From CAZEQJ01 sp964514385 (lineage in GTDB: Bacteria > Bacteroidota > Bacteroidia > Cytophagales > Cyclobacteriaceae), in assembly GCA_964514385.1 (NCBI GenBank), contig CAZEQJ010000027.1:1-46063 (forward strand): a stretch of 46,063 bases of DNA, read 5' to 3'. The notes beneath the pieces are model-generated. The model did no database searches, had not been told where the DNA came from, and was given only the letters and a program-made list of their open reading frames with translations. The position numbers and the translations under genes are program-made. Positions 8,262 through 15,693 of the stretch are shown one piece after another; the first letter of the stretch is position 1; each line of letters opens with the position of its first letter.

Positions 8262-9176
8262 TTATCGGTTTGCCTCAACTGCTGAAGATAGCAAGAATTG
8301 TTCAACTTCATGCTGATAGAAGTCCCAGTCATCCCACATGATGAAATGCTTTCCTTTATCTGTCATTTTTACCGTGACGGAGGATGCTTGTGAAAACTGA
8401 TTTTCATAGGTTGCTAATACCGATTCACGGGTAGCGCCATAATCTTTGTATGCAATCCAGGCACCCAGTACAAGCACCGGAGAAGTGATGGTGCTGATCT
8501 CATTCCTCAGGTCGGTGGTATATAGTTCATACATCGCTTGCGCGACAGTAGGACGGTGACTTGCAAGAGCCCACTCCATGGCTATATCCTGATGCTCTTT
8601 GGATAGTATCATCGAATTGAGGATAATGGGTTGGCAGGAAGCATATTGCTCATCCGTCTGGTTGATCATTCCCGCTTTCATATTTTCAGCCATTGCTTTC
8701 ATACTTTCTTCAGTAGCGCCCGGCATCTGTACTGACGCAAGGAAAGGAAGACCGTCAACGATTACGAGCTTTTCGATACGCTCTGGCATTTCTCTGGCGA
8801 TATCCAGCGATAAGAAACCACCCAGGCTATGCCCGGTCAAGGTCAGGTTTTTCAGTTCATTTATCTTAATGTATTCCTTCAGTTGCTCTTTCATAACCGG
8901 TAGAAAGCCTTTTTCAACATTTTCCAGGGAAGGAATACCGGCAAAACCCGGAAGCGTGATCACATGACATTCATAATGTTCTGACAGCCATTCAGTGGTT
9001 TCATTCCAGACGTCGCCGTGGCATGTCAGTCCGGGAATGAGTATCATAGGTTTACCCTTTCCGGAAACGGTAACTTCAAAGTCGTAAGACTGTGCTTTCA
9101 CCAATGGTGTAATGCTAAGAAGCAGCGTGATCAGCAGTATCATGGTACTGAATTTTTGTAAGTTTTTCGTTTTCAT
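8262..9176 (-). CDS. exported alpha/beta hydrolase
   Basis: The 304-residue protein starts with a signal peptide (to about residue 29, LVKAQ). The hydrolase core has LIPGLTCHG as the oxyanion region, S117 in TGHSLGG as nucleophile, and a histidine in KGKHFIMWDDWDFY as the base; the acid is probably in VLVLGAWIAYKDYG. It is the first gene of an operon with the LytS kinase and LytTR regulator, separated from the kinase gene by two bases. That linkage is unusual for a plain esterase and suggests its product or substrate is connected with the signal sensed. A -7 element sits at 9200-9207, between inverted half-sites. Confidence 0.87.
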   Translation of the reverse strand: MKTKNLQKFSTMILLITLLLSITPLVKAQSYDFEVTVSGKGKPMILIPGLTCHGDVWNETTEWLSEHYECHVITLPGFAGIPSLENVEKGFLPVMKEQLKEYIKINELKNLTLTGHSLGGFLSLDIAREMPERIEKLVIVDGLPFLASVQMPGATEESMKAMAENMKAGMINQTDEQYASCQPIILNSMILSKEHQDIAMEWALASHRPTVAQAMYELYTTDLRNEISTITSPVLVLGAWIAYKDYGATRESVLATYENQFSQASSVTVKMTDKGKHFIMWDDWDFYQHEVEQFLLSSAVEANR

Positions 9177-9217
9177 TTGACCTTTTATTTATTGATAATC
9201 AAAGGTAATGAGGTCAA
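9177..9217 (-). promoter_or_regulatory. promoter with flanking inverted repeat, hydrolase-kinase-regulator operon
   Basis: On the minus strand TACCTTTG (9200-9207) is a perfect match to the Bacteroidota -7 consensus TAnnTTTG, 23 bases before the start codon. It is flanked by perfect 7-base inverted half-sites TTGACCT (9177-9183) and AGGTCAA (9211-9217). I could not find a clear -33 TTG box at normal spacing. The half-sites could bind a regulator, but this is inference. Confidence 0.45.
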
Positions 9218-9232
9218 CAGTGAAGTTATCAC

Positions 9233-9262
9233 AAAAAATAGGGAGCGGATCAGTATCCCGCT
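9233..9262 (-). terminator. probable terminator of the mod operon
   Basis: Downstream of modC on the minus strand, AGCGG-g-AT (9262-9255) pairs with ATCCGCT (9250-9244) with one bulged base and a four-base loop, followed after five bases by TTTTTT. The stem is imperfect, so confidence is moderate. Confidence 0.5.
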
Positions 9263-9288
9263 GAGTGGAGGTAAACGCCGCTGAGCTG

Positions 9289-10158
9289 TTAGCCGATTTT
9301 CTTTACTATCGGATTGAATGCCTTGGAAGCAACCATTACCTTGTCGCCGATCCTGAAAGGTTCCTGCTGATCGGTAACTACCTTGATAATGTCTTTACCT
9401 ACCCGGACATGTAATATCAGTAGAAACTGTTCTGCCTCTACCTGTACCACATCGCCGTAGAACTGAAATTTTCCGCTTACATTTTCAGTCATAAAAACCT
9501 CCGCAGGACGACCCTGCCGTATGACGGTTCCCTGGTCAAGCATGATCACCTGGTCAGCGAGCCGGAGGATTTCGGGGATGGAATGGCTTACCAGGATCAT
9601 TGTAACATTGAATTTACGGCGTATGGTGATGAGGTAATTTTGTAACTCATACCGGGTACGGTCATCCAGCGCCGACAGCGGCTCATCCAGCAGCAGTAGC
9701 TGTGATTGTTGGGCCAGTGCCCTCCCGATGGCCGTACGTTGTTTCTGCCCTCCGGACAAATATGCCGGCTTCAGGTGGGATACACCACGCAGCTCCAGGA
9801 CATCGATCAGATCATCAACCATAAGCTGCCGGCTGCTTTTAGGGCATGCAAATGCGATATTCTCCCTCAACGTCATATTGGGGAAGAGGGCATAATCCTG
9901 AAACACAAAGCCTACTTTTCTTTTTTCCGGTGTCCGGTTTATTTTTTTTACATGATCATACCAGGTAGTATCCTCTGCACGGATATGGCCTTTATCGGGC
10001 TTCATTAATCCTGCTACCATCCGGAGAAGTGATGTTTTTCCAACACCCGAATCACCATAAATAGCCATGGTTTCTCCTGCCGCAAGGCGTATGTCGGCTT
10101 GCAGCTGTATAGGGCCCTGTGCCGATTGCAGCTCCTTTTCAATGGCAATTTCGATCAT
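9289..10158 (-). CDS. modC: molybdate ABC transporter ATP-binding protein ModC
   Basis: The 289-residue ATPase has Walker A GDSGVGKT (35-42), Q-loop VFQDYALFPNMT, signature LSGGQKQR (134-141), Walker B LLLLDEP (154-160) and the switch histidine in ILVSHSIPE. The last 60 residues are a Mop/TOBE-like domain (FYGDVVQVEAEQF to the end). Order and neighbours (ModA, ModB, molbindin) identify the substrate as molybdate or tungstate. Its ATG overlaps the modB stop by four bases (ATGA), implying coupled translation. The protein drives import at the inner membrane together with ModB. Confidence 0.92.
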   Translation of the reverse strand: MIEIAIEKELQSAQGPIQLQADIRLAAGETMAIYGDSGVGKTSLLRMVAGLMKPDKGHIRAEDTTWYDHVKKINRTPEKRKVGFVFQDYALFPNMTLRENIAFACPKSSRQLMVDDLIDVLELRGVSHLKPAYLSGGQKQRTAIGRALAQQSQLLLLDEPLSALDDRTRYELQNYLITIRRKFNVTMILVSHSIPEILRLADQVIMLDQGTVIRQGRPAEVFMTENVSGKFQFYGDVVQVEAEQFLLILHVRVGKDIIKVVTDQQEPFRIGDKVMVASKAFNPIVKKIG

Positions 10159-10829
10159 GTTATCACCTGTTTTGATGATCTCCGGTTAAAAAAATGAAGG
10201 CCGATCAGAATTATGAATGTGATCGCTATCAGGATCAGGGCATATTGGTTGGCACTTCCGTATTCCAATGCCTCTACCTTATCAAATATGGCAATTGAAG
10301 CCACCCGGGTTTCGCCAGGGATATTGCCACCAATCATCAACACGACACCGAACTCACCCATCGTATGAGCGAAGGTCATAATGACGGCCGTCAGGAGAGA
10401 AGGGTAAATGTTTGGTATCAACACATGAAGGAGGATGGATAACCGTGATTTTCCCATGATGCGTGCCGCATCGATATATGAGTCCGGCAGATTAGAGATG
10501 CCTGATGCAATGGGATTGATCATAAAGGGCAGGCTGTAGATCACTGATCCTACCACGAGCCCCGGAAAGGAAAATACCAGCTGTATACCCATTATTTCAT
10601 TAAGCCAATGGCCTGCTGCGCTATTGGGGCTGAAAGCTACAAGGAGGTAAAATCCAAGTACGGTTGGAGGTAATACCAGCGGAAGGCTGATGACAGACTC
10701 CGCCAGTGGCCGGAGGATGGACCTGGAAAGTGAAATCCAGTACGCCAGCGGTACACCTATAATGAATAGTATCACTGTCGTGGTGGCAGCAAGCCGCAGC
10801 GTCAGTAAAACAGGCCCCCAGTCAATCAT
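10155..10829 (-). CDS. modB: molybdate ABC transporter permease ModB
   Basis: The 224-residue inner-membrane protein has five or six hydrophobic helices and the EAA loop that contacts the ATPase, DAARIMGKSRLSILLHVLIP (about 120-139). ISLPLVLPPTVLGFYLL and FAHTMGEFGVVLMIGGNIPG are diagnostic of the ModB/CysT family and specifically of molybdate permeases. It lies between the molbindin gene (eight-base overlap upstream) and modC (four-base overlap downstream), so the stoichiometry of the transporter is probably kept by coupled translation. Full length, no anomalies. Confidence 0.95.
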   Translation of the reverse strand: MIDWGPVLLTLRLAATTTVILFIIGVPLAYWISLSRSILRPLAESVISLPLVLPPTVLGFYLLVAFSPNSAAGHWLNEIMGIQLVFSFPGLVVGSVIYSLPFMINPIASGISNLPDSYIDAARIMGKSRLSILLHVLIPNIYPSLLTAVIMTFAHTMGEFGVVLMIGGNIPGETRVASIAIFDKVEALEYGSANQYALILIAITFIILIGLHFFNRRSSKQVIT

Positions 10830-11223
10830 GGGATAGCATCAATTCATTTATTTTCACCATAGCATAAATGGCCACCCCTTCTGCAATGCCCAGCTTTTTA
10901 CACTGCTCGATCTCAATGATAGCCCCAATCTCACCAACACCAGTCGTGATAACTACACGATTCATCAGCTCCCCTACCTCTACACGATGTACTATACCCG
11001 AGATCTGATTGGAAATGCTGATATCTTTATCGCCATCCTTGGACAGAATGACTTCCGTTTCCTTGAATATGGCTTCCAGCTCACGACCCTTTGTCAGATA
11101 ACCTGCAGTTTCAGGTGTATCTACGATCAGGCTTTTCAGCTTAAAGTCACCCGCGGCCAGAGACACCACTGATATATGCTCGGTGCTTTCAATTTGAGTA
11201 ATAGTACAGGGTATCCTATTCAT
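10822..11223 (-). CDS. di-Mop molbindin (TOBE-domain molybdate-binding protein)
   Basis: The 133-residue protein consists of two tandem Mop/TOBE repeats, about 1-65 and 66-133. The second, SISNQISGIVHRVEVGE followed by VVITTGVGEIGAIIEIEQ and GVAIYAMVKINELML, is close to the Mop consensus; the first (IPCTITQIEST, KLKSLIVDTPE) is more divergent. Such proteins bind several molybdate ions and act as a cytoplasmic store or supply. There is no helix-turn-helix, so this is not ModE. It is placed between modA and modB with eight-base overlaps on each side, an unusual but logical place for a store that receives incoming molybdate. Confidence 0.88.
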   Translation of the reverse strand: MNRIPCTITQIESTEHISVVSLAAGDFKLKSLIVDTPETAGYLTKGRELEAIFKETEVILSKDGDKDISISNQISGIVHRVEVGELMNRVVITTGVGEIGAIIEIEQCKKLGIAEGVAIYAMVKINELMLSHD

Positions 11224-11968
11224 CTATTTCATATCCAAAATGCTCAAAAATAGTAATGGCAGTCTCTGAAGTAAGGAATGACCTGAAATCAGCCGCTGTA
11301 GCCTCCGACCGAGGGTCAGACTTCAGCAATAGCAGTCCCTGATCTATAGGGGCATGATACTTTTCAGGAAGTGGCTTCCAGCAACCTATTCCGGCAAAAG
11401 GCCCTTCCATCACGGCAGACCGGGCCGTTATTCCTGTATCAACTGATTTATTGACAATATATTGATTTGTTTGGGAAATGGAGTTCCCATAAACTATAAT
11501 CGGTACCAATTCATCCCAGCTACCGGTATTTGACAGGTATTCCTGCGCAGCCTTACCATAGGGAGCGAGTTCCGGATTAGCAATGGCGAGCTGTCTTATC
11601 TGTTTACCTGAAAGGTCAAGAAAGGCAGAATCATTATGAGCCGACCAAATGATAAGGGTGCCCTTTGCATATATTTCAGGTTCACCGGCGCCATACCCTT
11701 TTTCATACAGGTATTCAGGGTAGCTCATATCTGCAGAAATAAAAAGATGATATTTTGCTCCCTGTACAATCTGAGCTGTCAGCTGGCCTGAACTGGCATA
11801 CACGGGCTCAATATCTATTGACTTGTTATGTGTATAGGTTTCAATAAGTGAATCCAGTACAAAGCGCGTGTTGGCGGCGGCCGCAATACGCAATGAGGTT
11901 TCTTCCTTTTGCGTGGTGCACGAAAAGGCCAGGATAACGGATGCTATTATTAATTTATTCAAATACAA
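11216..11968 (-). CDS. modA: molybdate-binding lipoprotein ModA
   Basis: The 250-residue protein has a lipoprotein signal with lipobox LAFSC (Cys17). The mature part matches the periplasmic molybdate-binding family: LRIAAAANTRFVLDSLI, YASSGQLTAQIVQGA, HLFISADMSYPEYL, KGTLIIWS, then IANPELAPYGKAAQEYL. These segments supply the Ser/Ala backbone amides that grip the oxyanion. As a lipoprotein it would sit on the periplasmic face and hand molybdate to ModB. It overlaps the upstream propeller gene by 14 bases and the downstream molbindin gene by eight, placing it in the middle of a six-gene coupled operon. Confidence 0.92.
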   Translation of the reverse strand: MYLNKLIIASVILAFSCTTQKEETSLRIAAAANTRFVLDSLIETYTHNKSIDIEPVYASSGQLTAQIVQGAKYHLFISADMSYPEYLYEKGYGAGEPEIYAKGTLIIWSAHNDSAFLDLSGKQIRQLAIANPELAPYGKAAQEYLSNTGSWDELVPIIVYGNSISQTNQYIVNKSVDTGITARSAVMEGPFAGIGCWKPLPEKYHAPIDQGLLLLKSDPRSEATAADFRSFLTSETAITIFEHFGYEIDE

Positions 11969-13028
11969 TCGAATTTATTTTTGTCAGGTGATGGGTGACC
12001 ATTTCCCATGTTGCCTCATCATCAGGGCGGTAGAAAACGTTTCCATTTGTGGTACCAAATATCATCTTCGTTTGTTTCCTTTCAAATGCGTGGCGCAAAA
12101 CGATGTCAAAAACCTCTTCCTGTGGCAATCCCCGACTGTCATCTGCCCACGTTTTGCCGAAATCTTCCGTTTTCATCACCTGCAGCATTAGGTTGGGAGC
12201 CATACGTTGTTCATCACTTTCTACAGGGATGACCCAGGCTTTTGAAGGTATCTCCTGATCCATGGTAAGGGCAAAGCCATAATAGGGGAGAGTCTCCTTT
12301 CGGGAAACATCCACCCAGTTCCCGCCACCATTGAGCGAATAAAACACGCCGCAATGGTTCTGTTGCCACATCACAGCAGGGTTCTGTTGCGCCATACGTA
12401 CCATATGCGGGTCATGACCTACCTCCGCCCTGGGATTGGGAAGATATGCAGCCACCAGACCTTCATTTCTCGGATGCCATGTGCTACCTCCGTCAGTAGT
12501 TTCAAAAATACCTGCGCAGCTTACGGCAATATACACATGGTCTGATTGAAAGGGATCAACGATTATCGTATGAATAAACGGATAATCACTTCCTGCACCA
12601 AACCATTGCATTTCATCTTTACGGCTGGGATGATACCAAAGCGTTTCGACAAGTTCAAAACTCCTGCCCCCGTTTTCACTTTTAAATAAGCCGCCGGGAT
12701 CGGTACCCATCCACAGGACGTCCGGCTGATCCGTTCCTCCGGCAGCCATGCACCATATTTGCCTCAGTTTGGCCTTATTACCGTTGGGCAGCGTATGATC
12801 ACCAAATTTTGGAAGGGCTGCTGAATGCCAGGTGCTACCCTTGTCATCAGAAAAATGGAGCTTTGATCCCCAATGTTTATGATTCACTCCTACCCACCAT
12901 CGACCATTGCGCGGGTCTGTATAAACCATATTCACATTAAAGCCGGCAAAAAAAGTACCGGCATGCCGGGGCTTTCCGGTCACATCATATAAAACCAGTC
13001 CTTTGGCTGTACCTATCAATGCATTCAT
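11955..13028 (-). CDS. cytoplasmic Asp-box (BNR/YVTN-like) beta-propeller protein
   Basis: The 357-residue protein has five Asp-box-like motifs spread along it: SDDKGSTWHS, SENGGRSFEL, TTDGGSTWHP, SLNGGGNWVD and TEDFGKTWAD. These mark blades of a sialidase-type propeller. There is no signal peptide (MNALIGTAKGLVLYDV), so a secreted sialidase role is unlikely. It overlaps the MoaD/ThiS-like gene by one base upstream and modA by 14 bases downstream. From memory, such propellers occur next to MoaD/ThiS-like genes in other bacteria too, but no function has been demonstrated that I know of. A role with the ubiquitin-like partner or molybdate is inference from context. Confidence 0.8.
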   Translation of the reverse strand: MNALIGTAKGLVLYDVTGKPRHAGTFFAGFNVNMVYTDPRNGRWWVGVNHKHWGSKLHFSDDKGSTWHSAALPKFGDHTLPNGNKAKLRQIWCMAAGGTDQPDVLWMGTDPGGLFKSENGGRSFELVETLWYHPSRKDEMQWFGAGSDYPFIHTIIVDPFQSDHVYIAVSCAGIFETTDGGSTWHPRNEGLVAAYLPNPRAEVGHDPHMVRMAQQNPAVMWQQNHCGVFYSLNGGGNWVDVSRKETLPYYGFALTMDQEIPSKAWVIPVESDEQRMAPNLMLQVMKTEDFGKTWADDSRGLPQEEVFDIVLRHAFERKQTKMIFGTTNGNVFYRPDDEATWEMVTHHLTKINSIVFE

Positions 13029-13300
13029 TAACCGCCCGATAATGCCTGAAAAATTATTACCTCCCTGGCGCCGGAAATACTGTCACTCAGTTTGTCCCTG
13101 TCCCGCACCAAATCACTGTCCACAAAAATATTGACATGTTTGCGAAGACGACCGTCTTCTTCCAGAATGTATTCTACTATACCCGGATATTTTTGTTCAA
13201 TCTCATGCACCAGTTCACTTACTGTTTCCGCCGTTACCTCCGTTTCCGTAAGGTCAGGAAAAAATCGCTTTAGTGCTGATGTAAATTTCACTTTTGCCAT
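13028..13300 (-). CDS. MoaD/ThiS-family ubiquitin-like sulfur carrier
   Basis: The 90-residue protein has the beta-grasp pattern and ends in the diglycine ALSGG needed for adenylation and thiocarboxylate formation. The middle segment GRLRKHVNIFVDSDLVRD is like CysO-type carriers rather than canonical MoaD. A second, canonical MoaD gene sits before moaE at 25493-25735, so this copy probably serves another acceptor. It heads the six-gene molybdate operon and its stop overlaps the propeller start by one base. The MoeB-rhodanese at 14467-15618 could activate it. Its acceptor is unknown. Confidence 0.85.
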   Translation of the reverse strand: MAKVKFTSALKRFFPDLTETEVTAETVSELVHEIEQKYPGIVEYILEEDGRLRKHVNIFVDSDLVRDRDKLSDSISGAREVIIFQALSGG

Positions 13301-13385
13301 GTAACTTACTACTTTTTAAGACAGTTAAGTGTTACAACAAACATAATCAGAAAAACTGTCTTTCACCTCTAATAGTTTAAATTAC
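13301..13385. promoter_or_regulatory. divergent promoter region with long-spaced inverted repeat
   Basis: The 85 bases between the MoaD/ThiS-like gene (-) and xdhC (+) contain perfect 9-base inverted arms AAGACAGTT (13318-13326) and AACTGTCTT (13354-13362) separated by 27 bases. The placement between two divergent Moco operons suggests a shared operator, or a hairpin in the leader of either transcript. No match to the E. coli ModE operator is apparent. Confidence 0.4.
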
Positions 13386-14414
13386 ATGATACTCGAATAT
13401 ATTGATGAGATAAAAAAGTGGTCCGGTAGTGGCGAGCCTGTAGCGTTGGCACGTGTGATAAAAACCTGGGGATCTTCACCACGCCCGGTTGGATCGGTGA
13501 TGCTGGTGAGGAATGATGATCAGATGCTGGGTTCTGTCAGCGGTGGTTGTGTTGAAGGTGCCGTGGTCAAACAATCAAAATCACTTTTTGATCAGCCCGG
13601 CGCAAAGAAACTGGCTTTTGGCGTTTCAGATGAGGAAGCCTGGTCTGTGGGGCTTTCCTGCGGAGGTTCCATACAGGTATTTATGCAGGCTGTTGACTTT
13701 AAGCAGCATCCGGTATGGAAAACATTGGTCGAAAGACTCGAAAACAATCAGTCGTCTATTCTGATATCTTCGGTTGAAGATGGCGATAATACCAATGCCC
13801 TGCTCACAGATGAGGGCACGATCGTTGGCGATAAGGTGGATGAGGAATTAATATCAAAAGCCCGTGAGGCCTATAGCCGCCGCACACACGATATCGTGGA
13901 ATATAACGGTAAGACATGGTTTATTCATGTATTTCCGCGTAAGCCGCTGCTGCTGATCATCGGTGCTGCGCATATCACAGTGGACCTGGTCACTCTGGGC
14001 AGGATGTACGGGTTTGAAACGGTGGTCATCGATCCCAGAGGCTATTTCGCTAAGAATGTGACCTTCACTACTCCCCCTGATCAGATACTTGAGGATTACC
14101 CATCAGAGGTGCTTCACCAATTCCCTCTTGATGCGTACACCTTTTGTGCTATTCTGTCGCATGACCCTAAAATTGACGATAATGCACTGGAAGTATTGTT
14201 GCCATTAGAGCTCGGCTACATCGGGGCTCTGGGAAGTAAAAAAACGCACGCCAAGCGAACCGCCAGGCTGAAGGAAAAGGGTATATCGGATGAGCTTATT
14301 GCGAAAATAAAGGCTCCGATCGGAATGAATATTGATGCCCGGTCGGCAAGAGAGATTGCACTCGCTGTTATGGGAGAGATTATTGCACATAAAAACGAGC
14401 ATCTGATCCGGTAG
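13386..14414 (+). CDS. XdhC/CoxI-family molybdoenzyme maturation protein
   Basis: The 342-residue protein has the N-terminal XdhC domain (VKTWGSSPRPVGSVMLV-like motif, here VIKTWGSSPRPVGS; GSVSGGCVEGAV; GLSCGGSIQVF) and a C-terminal Rossmann domain (LLIIGAAHITVDLVTLGRM, then GALGSKKTHAKR near the end). Members bind Moco and promote its sulfuration before insertion into xanthine-dehydrogenase-family enzymes. No such enzyme is in the window, so its client lies elsewhere. It is divergent from the molybdate operon and convergent with moeB. The ATG at 13386 gives a full-length family protein. Confidence 0.9.
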   Translation: MILEYIDEIKKWSGSGEPVALARVIKTWGSSPRPVGSVMLVRNDDQMLGSVSGGCVEGAVVKQSKSLFDQPGAKKLAFGVSDEEAWSVGLSCGGSIQVFMQAVDFKQHPVWKTLVERLENNQSSILISSVEDGDNTNALLTDEGTIVGDKVDEELISKAREAYSRRTHDIVEYNGKTWFIHVFPRKPLLLIIGAAHITVDLVTLGRMYGFETVVIDPRGYFAKNVTFTTPPDQILEDYPSEVLHQFPLDAYTFCAILSHDPKIDDNALEVLLPLELGYIGALGSKKTHAKRTARLKEKGISDELIAKIKAPIGMNIDARSAREIALAVMGEIIAHKNEHLIR

Positions 14415-14420
14415 GGTTAA

Positions 14421-14471
14421 TATAGCCGGTAGTGCTCACACTGAAAATGGATCAGTACACTACCGGCTATA
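14421..14471. terminator. large bidirectional hairpin between xdhC and moeB
   Basis: Fourteen consecutive base pairs form between 14421-14434 and 14458-14471, with a nested five-pair stem (ACTGA 14440-14444 with TCAGT 14452-14456) in the loop. It ends both convergent genes. The moeB stop codon (14467-14469) lies inside the stem. There is no long T run, so termination efficiency is uncertain. Confidence 0.6.
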
Positions 14472-15618
14472 GTACTATTAAATCTTTATCAAAAGCCTGC
14501 TTCCAGGCTGAGATGCCGCCCTCAAGGTTGATCAGATTGTTAAAGCCGTGCTTGGTTTTTAGTAGTTGTATGGCTTGTGCACTGCGACCACCTACTTTAC
14601 AATGTAAAACCACATCGCCGGAACGGGGAATATGATCCACGTGTTTTTCAATCTCACTTAATGGTATCAGGCGGCCGCCCAGATTTCCGGCTTCGTATTC
14701 ATAAGGCTCTCTCACGTCAATGAGCACATAGGCTTTTTCAGCATTATCCCATTGCTTTAATTCATCTACAGAGATGGAGGTTAAGCCACTGCTGCCTGCT
14801 GTGATTCCGCAGAATGCGTCATAATTGATGAGCTTCGTTATGGTCGGGTTATCTCCTGAAATCGGGTTTTCAGGATCTTTTCTGACATTTAACGTCCGTA
14901 ACGTGAAATCCAGCGCATCAAAAACGGCAAGTTTCCCACTTAATGGCTGACCAAAACCACCTGCTATTTTCAGTACCTCTGATCCCTGAAGCGCACCTAC
15001 TATTCCTGGCAACACTCCCAAAACACCACCTTCGGCACAGCTTGGCACCATACCGGGTGGGGGAGGTACAGGAAAAAGGTCACGGTAGTTCGGGCCACGG
15101 CTCCCGTCGTTGTACCGGTAGTTGAAGACACTTATCTGTCCTTCAAACTGAAAAACAGATGCATATACATTTACCTTGCCCAGCAATACACAAGCATCAT
15201 TGACCAGGTATCGTGTCGGAAAATTGTCTGTCCCGTCCGCAATTATGTCGTACATTTCAATGATTTCCATTGCATTTGATGCATCCAGAATCACGTTATG
15301 CTCAACAAACCGGATGTAAGGATTCTGATCGCTGAGGCGAGCTATGGCTGTGGTGGTTTTTGGTTTACCTATATCGGAACTGGTAAACAGTACCTGTCGC
15401 TGTAGGTTGGACGCATCTACCGTATCAAAATCTACCACACCGATAGTGCCGATGCCGGCAGCAGTAAGGTACTGCAGCAGTGGTGCCCCAAGTCCTCCGG
15501 TGCCCACCACCAAAACTTTTGTATTCTTTAGTTTTTCCTGTGTTTCAAGTCCGAAATCCGGCAGGTTAAGGTGGCGGCTATATCTGATTTTTTCCTCTGT
15601 CGTCAGACCCATTTGCAT
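14467..15618 (-). CDS. moeB: MoeB-type adenylyltransferase fused to rhodanese
   Basis: Residues 1-240 are an E1-like ThiF/MoeB domain: GTGGLGAPLLQYL nucleotide loop at 39-51, D64 and R74 in the ATP site, D131 in ADGTDNFPTR, and SCAEGGVLG with C194 as candidate thioester cysteine. Residues 283-383 are a rhodanese domain with C340 in LHCKVGGRS. The domain order matches MOCS3/MoeZ, which adenylates the MoaD C-terminus and supplies persulfide sulfur. The first zinc CxxC of E. coli MoeB is replaced by N177-Y-R-D180, as in the zinc-less subgroup. It is divergent from moaC. Confidence 0.92.
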   Translation of the reverse strand: MQMGLTTEEKIRYSRHLNLPDFGLETQEKLKNTKVLVVGTGGLGAPLLQYLTAAGIGTIGVVDFDTVDASNLQRQVLFTSSDIGKPKTTTAIARLSDQNPYIRFVEHNVILDASNAMEIIEMYDIIADGTDNFPTRYLVNDACVLLGKVNVYASVFQFEGQISVFNYRYNDGSRGPNYRDLFPVPPPPGMVPSCAEGGVLGVLPGIVGALQGSEVLKIAGGFGQPLSGKLAVFDALDFTLRTLNVRKDPENPISGDNPTITKLINYDAFCGITAGSSGLTSISVDELKQWDNAEKAYVLIDVREPYEYEAGNLGGRLIPLSEIEKHVDHIPRSGDVVLHCKVGGRSAQAIQLLKTKHGFNNLINLEGGISAWKQAFDKDLIVL

Positions 15619-15619
15619 A

Positions 15620-15642
15620 AAAGTTTATGATTAACAAACTTT
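15620..15642. promoter_or_regulatory. inverted repeat in the moeB/moaC divergent region
   Basis: Perfect seven-base arms AAAGTTT (15620-15626) and AAACTTT (15636-15642) with a nine-base spacer lie immediately upstream of the moeB ATG, in the 75 bases shared with moaC. Position fits an operator; the sequence is AT-rich, so chance is possible. Confidence 0.3.
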
Positions 15643-15682
15643 AAAAATACCCTGAGGTTTCATATTCAATATACAAGTATAG

Positions 15683-15690
15683 TACATTTG
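15683..15690 (+). promoter_or_regulatory. TAnnTTTG -7 element directly before moaC
   Basis: TACATTTG matches the Bacteroidota -7 consensus exactly and ends three bases before the moaC ATG at 15694. If used, the transcript would be leaderless or nearly so. No clear -33 TTG was found upstream. Confidence 0.45.
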
Positions 15691-15693
15691 AAC

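Noticed and set aside
11955..13028. Secreted sialidase reading of the Asp-box protein
   Set aside because: No signal peptide, no FRIP motif or catalytic arginine triad was seen, and the genes around it are for molybdate.
13028..13300. Thiamine ThiS
   Set aside because: No thiG, thiF or thiC nearby, and the length and HVNIFV segment differ from ThiS.
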